A DNA stretch of 64,000 nt from Lysobacter sp. 5GHs7-4 (GTDB taxonomy: Bacteria; Pseudomonadota; Gammaproteobacteria; Xanthomonadales; Xanthomonadaceae). The number at the start of each line of letters is the position of its first letter. Position 1 is the stretch's first letter. A program made the translations under genes and the position numbers. Below the pieces are notes generated by a model that searched no databases, had not been told where the DNA came from, and was given only the letters and a program-made list of their open reading frames with translations. Where the stretch lies: assembly GCF_021284765.1 (NCBI RefSeq), contig NZ_CP089924.1:1444001-1508000 (forward strand), in the 5' to 3' direction. Positions 1-7,189 of the stretch are shown here, piece by piece.

Positions 1-1
1 C

Positions 2-274
2 TACCGCGCCACCCACCTGATCCAGAACGAGGAGTACGGCCAGCTGCGCGCCGGCCTGCGCATGAACGTCATGGCCAACCCGGGCATCGACAAGATGACC
101 TTCGAGCTGGCCTCGCTGGCGGTGTCGGCGATCAACGGCTGCGGCGCCTGCATGGACTCGCACGAGAAGGTGCTGCGCAAGCACGATATCAGCGCGCAAG
201 GCGTGCAAAGTGCGCTGAAAATTGGTGCCGTAGTGCACGCTGTTGCCGTGACCCTGGAGCAGCACGCGGCCTGA
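2..274 (+). CDS. ahpD: AhpD-like alkylhydroperoxidase, C-terminal part (5' end outside window)
   Basis: The reading frame is open from the first bases of the window, so the start lies upstream. The visible 90 residues contain the CxxC-type active site C-G-A-C followed by MDSHE, the signature of the AhpD/carboxymuconolactone decarboxylase fold. AhpD reduces the AhpC peroxiredoxin during peroxide detoxification in the cytoplasm. Full AhpD proteins are about 175 residues, so roughly half is missing here. A strong intrinsic terminator follows at 321-356. It could be another CMD-family peroxidase, but the end of the protein ([10 protein letters not shown]) fits AhpD well. Confidence 0.85.
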   Translation, partial: YRATHLIQNEEYGQLRAGLRMNVMANPGIDKMTFELASLAVSAINGCGACMDSHEKVLRKHDISAQGVQSALKIGAVVHAVAVTLEQHAA

Positions 275-320
275 TCCCAGGCGCGTACGCCCCCGTCCGG
301 ATGCGAGCTCGTCTCGCCCG

Positions 321-356
321 ACGACCGCCGGTCCGTGCCGGCGGTCGTTGTTTTTT
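321..356 (+). terminator. intrinsic terminator after ahpD
   Basis: A perfect 11-bp stem (321-331 with 338-348) with a 6-nt loop is followed by a T-rich tract (TGTTTTTT). It lies 47 bp after the ahpD stop and separates it from prmC. Confidence 0.9.
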
Positions 357-461
357 GCGCGCCGCAGCGCGGTCGGACGGCCCCGCTCGCGTAGCATGTG
401 CGGCTGGATTCGCCGGGCGCGGAGCGCACCGGCTCGCAACCGCCCGGGAAGGACACCGCCG

Positions 462-1292
462 ATGAACCGCATCGATCTGCTGCTGCGCGAAGCCAGGACG
501 CGTCTGGACGACGGCGCCGAGGCCGAGCTGTTGCTGGCCCACGCACTGGGCAAGCCGCGCAGCTGGTTGTTCGCGCACGGCGACGACTTGATCGCCGAAG
601 AACTCGCGCGCCGCTACCGCGCTCTGGTCGCGCGCCGCGCCGACGGCGAACCGGTGGCCTATCTGCTCGGCCAGCGCGGCTTCTGGAGCTTCGACCTGCG
701 CGTCACGCCGGCCACGCTGATCCCGCGCGCTGAAACCGAATTGCTGGTGGAGCTGGCGCTGGCGCGCCTGCCCGCCGGACGCATCGCGCGCATCGCCGAT
801 CTGGGCACCGGCAGCGGCGCGATCGCGCTGGCGCTGGCGCGCGAACGCCCGGCCGCGCGCGTGATCGCCACCGACGCCAGCGACGAAGCCCTGGGCGTGG
901 CCGCCGACAATGCGCGCGCGTTGGCGCTGGGCAACGTCGAGTTCCGCAACGGCGACTGGTACGCGCCCCTGGACGGCGAACGCTGCGACCTGATCGCCAG
1001 CAACCCGCCCTACATTTCCGAAGACGACGCCCATCTGGAACAAGGCGACCTGCGCCACGAACCGCGCACCGCGCTGGCCTCGGGTGCCGACGGCCTGGAT
1101 GCGATCCGCGCGTTGGCGTCCGGTGCGCTCGCGCATCTGCAGCGCGGCGGCTGGCTGCTGATCGAACACGGCTGGGAGCAGGGCATGGCGGTGCGCGGCC
1201 TGCTGCGCGACGCCGGACTGGTCGAAGTGGCCACCGAGCGCGACCTGGAAGGCCGCGACCGCGTCACCCTCGGGCGCGCACCGGCCGATTGA
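462..1292 (+). CDS. prmC: peptide chain release factor N5-glutamine methyltransferase PrmC
   Basis: A 276-residue protein that would methylate the GGQ glutamine of release factors RF1/RF2 with S-adenosylmethionine. Visible motifs are the SAM-binding DLGTGSG (about residues 113-119) and the catalytic NPPY (181-184), which positions the glutamine amide. The N-terminal helical bundle before the MTase domain is typical of HemK/PrmC. The frame is open further upstream, but the ATG at 462 is preceded by AAGGA at good spacing and gives the usual family length. The next gene on the same strand is pip, 88 bp away. Confidence 0.93.
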   Translation: MNRIDLLLREARTRLDDGAEAELLLAHALGKPRSWLFAHGDDLIAEELARRYRALVARRADGEPVAYLLGQRGFWSFDLRVTPATLIPRAETELLVELALARLPAGRIARIADLGTGSGAIALALARERPAARVIATDASDEALGVAADNARALALGNVEFRNGDWYAPLDGERCDLIASNPPYISEDDAHLEQGDLRHEPRTALASGADGLDAIRALASGALAHLQRGGWLLIEHGWEQGMAVRGLLRDAGLVEVATERDLEGRDRVTLGRAPAD

Positions 1293-1380
1293 AGCCGCGC
1301 TACGGCGGCGCTCGCATACGGTATCGCCCGCGCGCCGCGGCTGGGTAGACTCGACCCATTCCGTCAGCGAGATTCGCACG

Positions 1381-2328
1381 ATGCGCACGCTTTATCCCGA
1401 GCTCGAACCCTACGACGTCGGCACCCTCCAGGTCGACGATCGCCATACCCTGTATTACGAGCAGTGCGGCAACCCCAACGGCAAGCCGGTGGTGCTGCTG
1501 CACGGCGGGCCGGGCGCGGGCTGCAGTCCGAAAATGCGCCGTTTCCACGACCCGGCCAAATACCGCATCGTGCTGTTCGACCAGCGCGGCAGCGGACGTT
1601 CCACGCCGCACGCCGACCTGGTCGACAACGGCACCTGGGATCTGGTCGCCGACATCGAGCGTCTGCGCGAACGCCTGGGCATCGCGCGCTGGCAGGTGTT
1701 CGGCGGCTCCTGGGGTTCGACCCTGGCGCTGGCCTACGCCGAAACCCATCCGCAGCAGGTCACCGAACTGGTCCTGCGCGGCATCTTCATGCTGCGCCGC
1801 TGGGAACTGGAATGGTTCTACCAGGAAGGCGCCTCGCGCCTGTTCCCGGACGCCTGGCAGCACTATCTGTCGGCGATTCCGCCGGTGGAGCGCCACGACC
1901 TGATCAGCGCCTACCACCGCCGCCTGACCAGCGACGACGAGGCCCAGCGCCTGGCTGCAGCGCGCGCCTGGAGCGTGTGGGAAGGCGCCACCAGCTTCCT
2001 GCACGTGGACGAGGATTTCGTCAGCGGCCATGAGGACGCCGCGTTCGCGCTCGCGTTCGCGCGCATCGAAAACCACTACTTCGTCAACGGCGGCTTCTTC
2101 GAGGTCGAGGACCAACTGCTGCGCGACGCCCACCGCCTGGCCGGCATCCCCGGCACCATCGTTCACGGCCGCTACGACGTGGTCTGCCCGGTGCAGAACG
2201 CCTGGGACCTCAAGCAGGCCTGGCCCGGCGCCGAGCTGACCATCACCCCGGCCTCCGGCCACTCGGCCTTCGAGGCCGAGAACGTCGACGCCCTGGTGCG
2301 CGCGACGGATCGCTACGCCGCGGCCTGA
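1381..2328 (+). CDS. pip: proline iminopeptidase (S33 alpha/beta hydrolase)
   Basis: A 315-residue cytoplasmic alpha/beta hydrolase that would release N-terminal proline from peptides. Seen directly: the oxyanion-hole segment HGGPGAG, the family motif DQRGSGRS, the nucleophile elbow GGSWGS with Ser110, Asp266 in GRYDVVCP, and His294 in SGHSAFE. Length and motif order match bacterial Pip. The ATG start has only a weak ribosome-binding site. The gene ends 47 bp before an intrinsic terminator, so it is the last gene of its transcript. Confidence 0.93.
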   Translation: MRTLYPELEPYDVGTLQVDDRHTLYYEQCGNPNGKPVVLLHGGPGAGCSPKMRRFHDPAKYRIVLFDQRGSGRSTPHADLVDNGTWDLVADIERLRERLGIARWQVFGGSWGSTLALAYAETHPQQVTELVLRGIFMLRRWELEWFYQEGASRLFPDAWQHYLSAIPPVERHDLISAYHRRLTSDDEAQRLAAARAWSVWEGATSFLHVDEDFVSGHEDAAFALAFARIENHYFVNGGFFEVEDQLLRDAHRLAGIPGTIVHGRYDVVCPVQNAWDLKQAWPGAELTITPASGHSAFEAENVDALVRATDRYAAA

Positions 2329-2375
2329 GCCGCCGGGCGCGCCCGCCAGGGGCCGCCCCATCACGTGAACCGGCA

Positions 2376-2410
2376 CGGCCGGCGGAGCGATCCGCCGGCC
2401 GTTTTCGTTT
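2376..2410 (+). terminator. intrinsic terminator after pip
   Basis: A perfect 11-bp GC stem (2376-2386 with 2391-2401), GCGA loop, then TTTTCGTTT. It ends the prmC-pip transcript ahead of the polysaccharide cluster. Confidence 0.9.
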
Positions 2411-2841
2411 GCGGGCCCGTCGGGCGGCCGTGCAAGCGCTACGAGGCCGCCACAACGCACTCCGCCCCGCTAGGTGCGCCGCGGCTCACGGTGCCAGCGG
2501 CGTGGCCCGACCGCTCGCATACGCCGATGTCCTCGTCGGCGGCCTGTTCGCGATTTTCCAATTAGGTCGCAAGAACTGCGTCGCCAAATGCGCGTAACGT
2601 CGCAAATGCGTCGACAAAGGCACTGGTTATGTGTGCCAGCGCCATCCGTGAATTATGTTATTCAGAAATATATGTCCTGATTAGGTTGATTCATGCCGGT
2701 TCCGGTGCAAGTATTCGCCGCGTAGGGGTAGGGCTTCGGGCGTGCAATTGCGTTGCGTCGCGCCCGGATTTGGCAGTGACCGCGGTAGGCCTTGGGCGGG
2801 CCGGCGCGGAGAAGGGGGTTCGCACCAATGAGAGGCCCGTT
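2411..2841. other. intergenic region ahead of the polysaccharide cluster, with an AT-rich patch
   Basis: No gene is supported here. Around 2640-2700 the sequence becomes clearly AT-rich compared with its surroundings, which suits a promoter for the downstream cluster, but no confident -35/-10 pair was found. The glycosyltransferase frame is open back into this region, but those codons do not look like protein-coding sequence. Confidence 0.5.
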
Positions 2842-5190
2842 TTGACTTTCGGTCGTTTGCTTGCGGCCATCGCCCGGCGTCTGCCGGGCCACGGGGCAGG
2901 GTTGGACCTGGCGCCGCTGAAGGGGCTGCGGGTGGAGCGCGTCGGCCGTGCGCTGAATTGCGTGGCCGAACATGAAGACCCGCAGTTCGGCCTGCATCCG
3001 CAGGCCGGCGCGACGCTGCCGTCCCCTGGCTGGCACCTGTTGGACCTGCGCTTCGAGGTCGGCGAAGGCGACATCGTCGCGCCCTGCCTGTACCCGGATT
3101 ACGGCCAGGGCCAGAGCGAGGCCACGCGGATCGAACTCGCGGAGCCCACGCGGGCGGGCGAACGGCTGCGCACGGTGGTGCTGATCCAGCGGCCGCTGAG
3201 CGCGCTGCGCTTCGATCCGACCCAGTGCGCGGCCACGTTCCGCCTGAGCGGTTTCCGCCTGCGGCGGATTTCGCGACCGCGCGCGGTGATGGAAATGCTG
3301 ATCGGCATTCGGCGCGGCCGTCGCGAATGGCTGGGGGGCGACGCATTCGCCGCCGCGATGGAGTTCCTGACGTCCTGCTGGAACCGGCGCGCGAGTGCCG
3401 GCGCGGACGCCTTGAAGCAGCGCTACCAGCAGGCCCTGAGGCGGCAGGCGCAGTCCTATCGGCAGTGGATCGCCCTGTTCGACCGCCGCACCCGCGCCGC
3501 TGCGCCGCGCGCGAGTCGGCGCGCCGACGCGCCGCTGATCTCGGTGGTGCTGCCGGTGCGCGATCCGCCGCTGCGCTGGCTGCGCCGGTGCCTGGACAGC
3601 GTGCTGGCGCAGAGCCATCAACGTTGGCAGCTGTGCGTGGTCGACGATGCTTCGTCTTCGTCGGAAGTTCGCAGCCTGCTGCGCGACTACGCCCGCCGCG
3701 ACCGCCGTATCTGCGTGCAGTTCCGGGAACGGCATGGCCACATCTGCCATGCCAGCAACGACGCGATCGATCTGGCCCAGGGCGATTGGCTGGGCTTCCT
3801 CGATCACGACGACGAACTCAGCCCGGACGCGTTGCACGAAGTCGCGCAGGCGATCGAGGCCCATCCCGGCGCGCGCCTGCTGTACTCGGACGAGGACAAG
3901 ATCGACGAATCGGGCCGCCGCTACGACCCGCATTTCAAACCGGCGTGGAACCCGGACCTGCTGCGGGCGCAGAACTACTTCTGCCACTTCACCGTGATAC
4001 GCGCCGACCTGGTGCGCGCGGTCGGCGGCCTGCGCCCGGGCTACGAGGGCGCGCAGGACCACGACCTGGCGCTGCGCTGCGTCGAAGGCCTGCGCGACGA
4101 CGAAATCGCGCACATTCCCAAGGTGCTGTACCACTGGCGCGCCACCGCCGGCTCGACCGCGCGCGGCAGCGATCATAAACCCTACGCACTCGAAGCGGGC
4201 CGGCGCGCGGTCGAGGAGCATCTGGCGCGGATCGGGCGCCGCTCCGAAGTGGTGGTGACCGGCCACGGCTACTACCGCGCGATGCGTACGCTGGGCGCGG
4301 CCGCGCCGCGGGTGACGGTGATCGTGCCCACGCGCGACCGCGTCGACCTGCTGCGCACCTGCGTCGAAAGCGTGCTCGAACGGACCGATTACCCGGACTT
4401 CGAGCTGATGGTGATCGACAACGGCAGCGCCGAAGCCGAAACCCTGGCCTACCTGGAACTGCTGCGCGGGCGCGAGCGCGTGCGCGTCGTCGACTGCCCG
4501 ATGCCGTTCAACTTCTCGGCCATCGTCAACCACGGCGTGCGCCAAGGCACCGGCGAACTGCTGTGCCTGTTGAACAACGACACCGAGGTGTTCGCCGCCG
4601 ATTGGTTGAACGAGCTGGCGTCCCACGCCGTGCGCGAGGAAGTCGGCGCCGTCGGTTGCATGCTGTATTACCCCACCGACACCATTCAGCATGCCGGCGT
4701 GATCCTGGGCGTGGGCGGCGTCGCCGGACACGTCCATCTCAACCTCTACCGCGGCAGCAACGGCTATCTCGGCCGCGCCGGCGTCGTCCACAACCTCAGC
4801 GCGGTCACCGGCGCCTGTCTGGCGGTGCGGCGCAATGTGTTCGACCAGGTCGGCGGCATGGACGAAAGCCTGGCGGTGGCCTTCAACGACATCGACCTGT
4901 GCCTGCGCATCGATGCGCTGGGCTATCGCAACGTCTGGACGCCGTTCGCCGAGCTCTACCACCACGAGTCCGCCAGCCGCGGCCACGACATCACGCCGGA
5001 GAAACGTGTGCGCTTCCAGGCCGAGTGCGAGGCGATGCGCCGGCGCTGGGGCGAACTGCTGTTCGACGACCCCGCCTACAACCCCAACCTGTCGCTGGAC
5101 AGCCATCACTTCGAACTGGCCTTCCCGCCGCGCACCCGGGCCAGCCGGGTGGCGCGCGCGCGTCCGCTTCCCCAACCGGTAACCTCATGA
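2842..5190 (+). CDS. glycosyltransferase with two GT2 domains
   Basis: About 782 residues. After an N-terminal region of some 230 residues come two GT-A family 2 domains: the first from SVVLPVR (about 234) with the metal-binding DHDDE (about 322), the second from VTVIVPTRD (about 491) with NNDTEV (about 578) and a later AFNDIDLCLR acceptor-side motif. Such tandem enzymes build repeat units of O-antigen or exopolysaccharide on a lipid carrier at the inner membrane. The chosen start is TTG at 2842, in frame and preceded by GAGAGG at 7 nt; the frame stays open to 2629, so a longer form is possible. Its stop overlaps the next gene by ATGA, showing translational coupling to the exporter permease. 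The sugar specificity cannot be read from sequence. Confidence 0.88.
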   Translation: MTFGRLLAAIARRLPGHGAGLDLAPLKGLRVERVGRALNCVAEHEDPQFGLHPQAGATLPSPGWHLLDLRFEVGEGDIVAPCLYPDYGQGQSEATRIELAEPTRAGERLRTVVLIQRPLSALRFDPTQCAATFRLSGFRLRRISRPRAVMEMLIGIRRGRREWLGGDAFAAAMEFLTSCWNRRASAGADALKQRYQQALRRQAQSYRQWIALFDRRTRAAAPRASRRADAPLISVVLPVRDPPLRWLRRCLDSVLAQSHQRWQLCVVDDASSSSEVRSLLRDYARRDRRICVQFRERHGHICHASNDAIDLAQGDWLGFLDHDDELSPDALHEVAQAIEAHPGARLLYSDEDKIDESGRRYDPHFKPAWNPDLLRAQNYFCHFTVIRADLVRAVGGLRPGYEGAQDHDLALRCVEGLRDDEIAHIPKVLYHWRATAGSTARGSDHKPYALEAGRRAVEEHLARIGRRSEVVVTGHGYYRAMRTLGAAAPRVTVIVPTRDRVDLLRTCVESVLERTDYPDFELMVIDNGSAEAETLAYLELLRGRERVRVVDCPMPFNFSAIVNHGVRQGTGELLCLLNNDTEVFAADWLNELASHAVREEVGAVGCMLYYPTDTIQHAGVILGVGGVAGHVHLNLYRGSNGYLGRAGVVHNLSAVTGACLAVRRNVFDQVGGMDESLAVAFNDIDLCLRIDALGYRNVWTPFAELYHHESASRGHDITPEKRVRFQAECEAMRRRWGELLFDDPAYNPNLSLDSHHFELAFPPRTRASRVARARPLPQPVTS

Positions 5191-5978
5191 CCCTGCTGTT
5201 CGCTCATCTCGCGCAAAGCCTGCGCCGTCCCGATCACTGGATCTACGGCAGCTGGGTCGACACCCTGGTGAAGTATCGCAAGACGCGCTTGGGCGCGGTG
5301 TGGATGCTGGTGCCGATCTCGGTCTACGTCTGGGGCGTCGGCGGCTTCATGGCGACGCTGCAACCGGGCATCGATCCCAAGCGCTATCTGGCGCATGTGG
5401 GCGTGGGTTTCCTGCTGTTCCGGATGATTTCGGCGGTGCTCACCGATGCGACGTCGGTGTTTGCCAGCTATCAGTCCTACATCTACGACGGCCAGTTGCG
5501 TCTGACCGACTTCGTGTTGCGGATGCTGGCGCGATCGTTCTACTACTTCCTGCTGTCGCTGCCGATCGTGGCGGTGGTCGCGGTGGCGTCGCCGACGTTC
5601 TCGATCGCGGGCGCGCCGGCATCCCTGCTGGGCCTGCTGCTGGTGCTGGTCAACCTGTTCCTCTACGGCACCTTGCTGGGCATCCTCGGCGCGCGTTTGC
5701 CCGATCTGAGCGAGCTGATGGGCAGCGCCATGATGGCGGTGTTCCTGATCACGCCGATCGTCTGGTATCCGGAGGCCGCGCCCGAGGGCACCGTGCAGGG
5801 CGCGTTGATGCGCGCCAATCCGTTCCACCACCTGCTGGCGGCGGCGCGTGCGCCGGTGCTGGGCGAAGCCATAGAGCCGGTGACCTGGGCCTACCTCGGC
5901 GTCATGACGGTGTTGGGCCTGATCGCCGCGGCCTGCGTGTACCGGGTCGCGGCGCGCCGCGTTCCGCTGTGGCTGTGA
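5187..5978 (+). CDS. polysaccharide ABC exporter, permease (Wzm-type)
   Basis: A 263-residue ABC-2 type permease with about six hydrophobic segments and an amphipathic N-terminus (RPDHWIYGSWVDTLVKYRKT), the usual entry of Wzm-like O-antigen or teichoic-acid exporters. It would move a lipid-linked glycan across the inner membrane together with the ATPase encoded next. It starts on the ATGA overlap with the glycosyltransferase and is followed 10 bp later by the ATPase gene, so the pair are almost certainly one operon. Length matches the family. Confidence 0.9.
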   Translation: MTLLFAHLAQSLRRPDHWIYGSWVDTLVKYRKTRLGAVWMLVPISVYVWGVGGFMATLQPGIDPKRYLAHVGVGFLLFRMISAVLTDATSVFASYQSYIYDGQLRLTDFVLRMLARSFYYFLLSLPIVAVVAVASPTFSIAGAPASLLGLLLVLVNLFLYGTLLGILGARLPDLSELMGSAMMAVFLITPIVWYPEAAPEGTVQGALMRANPFHHLLAAARAPVLGEAIEPVTWAYLGVMTVLGLIAAACVYRVAARRVPLWL

Positions 5979-5988
5979 GGAGCGCGCC

Positions 5989-7116
5989 ATGACCGTATTC
6001 CTGCGTGCTCACGATATCTCCCTGGACCTGCCGCTGGACCTGCAGCGCGCCGGCGCCGACGGCGCCGGCTTCAAATCGGCGCTGGGCGGCAGCGTGCGCC
6101 GCTACGCCCGCGTGCTGTCGCAGATCGACTTCGCCGCCCACGAGGGCGACCGCATCGCGGTGATGGGGCTCAACGGCGCCGGCAAGACCACCTTGCTGCG
6201 CGTGCTCAACGGCGCCTTCCCGCCCAGCCGCGGCAGCGTCGAGCGCCACGGCAGCGTGCAATCGCTGCTGAACTCGATGCTGGGGTTTTCCGAGTACGCG
6301 TCGGTGGCCGAGAACATCCTGCTGCGCGGCACGGCGATGGGTTTGCGCCGGCGTCAGTTGGAAGCCGTGGCCAGCGACATCCTGGAATTCGCCGGCCTGC
6401 GCGACCGCGCCAGCTACCGCCTGCACACCTTGTCCGCCGGCCAGCGCACGCGCCTGGGCTTTGCCATTTCCACCGCGGTCCAGCCCGACATCCTGTTGAT
6501 GGACGAGTGGATAGGCACCGGCGACGCCGCCTTCATCGAGCGCGCGCGCGATCGCATGCTGGGGCGTTTCCACAACAGCCGCATCGTGGTCCTGGCCAGC
6601 CACGGCACCGACCTGCAAAAGCGCCTGTGCAACAAGGCCCTGGTGCTGGACCAGGGGCGCATGCGCCATTTCGGCGATATCGACCAGGGCATGGCGATCT
6701 ACCGCGAGATCGTCGCGGGCGCCAGCGCGGAACTGCGCGCGCAAGCCGTCGCGCAGGATCCGCTGCTGTTCGGCGACACCCGCGGCCTGATCGAGCGCAT
6801 CAGCGTCCGGGGCCGCACGGTGGAGGTCGAGGGCTGGGCCATCGGCGAACACGGCCGCGAGGTCGAGGTGCTGCGCGTCGAACTGGACGGCCTGAGCCAG
6901 GTGCTGGAGCGCTTCGATCGCGTCGGCAGGGACGACGTGCTGCGCGCGATGGGCAAGCGTGCCGGTCGCTTCGGATTCCGCTTCACCGTCGATCACGAGC
7001 ACGCGATCGACGCAGGCGGCATCGCGGCGCGTTTGCGGGTATCGGCGGGGCGCAACGTCGGGCAGTTGAGCCTGCCGCTGGGTATGGCGCCCGGCGGCGT
7101 GGTGGAGGCGGCATGA
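5989..7116 (+). CDS. polysaccharide ABC exporter, ATP-binding subunit with C-terminal extension (Wzt-type)
   Basis: A 375-residue ATPase. Walker A GLNGAGKTT (about 60-68, Lys66), signature LSAGQ (about 148), Walker B DILLMDE (167-173) and the switch His in LASHGTD are all present, so it should be catalytically complete. After about residue 250 there is a roughly 110-residue extra domain. In several Wzt proteins such an extension binds the finished glycan end and couples length control to export; whether this one does is inference. GAGGAG precedes the ATG. The protein is the natural partner of the permease immediately upstream. Confidence 0.9.
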   Translation: MTVFLRAHDISLDLPLDLQRAGADGAGFKSALGGSVRRYARVLSQIDFAAHEGDRIAVMGLNGAGKTTLLRVLNGAFPPSRGSVERHGSVQSLLNSMLGFSEYASVAENILLRGTAMGLRRRQLEAVASDILEFAGLRDRASYRLHTLSAGQRTRLGFAISTAVQPDILLMDEWIGTGDAAFIERARDRMLGRFHNSRIVVLASHGTDLQKRLCNKALVLDQGRMRHFGDIDQGMAIYREIVAGASAELRAQAVAQDPLLFGDTRGLIERISVRGRTVEVEGWAIGEHGREVEVLRVELDGLSQVLERFDRVGRDDVLRAMGKRAGRFGFRFTVDHEHAIDAGGIAARLRVSAGRNVGQLSLPLGMAPGGVVEAA

Positions 7117-7189
7117 GTACCGGAGCCTGCGCGCCGCGCGCACAGAGCGAACGCGGCGCTATGGGGTCACGACAGGGGCGGGAACAACG

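Noticed and set aside
2662..5175. Very long open frame on the - strand opposite the double glycosyltransferase
   Set aside because: It is the mirror of a real gene in GC-rich DNA: no motifs, unnatural composition (Gln, Val, Ala, His, Arg), no ribosome-binding site, and the + strand frame has clear GT2 domains.
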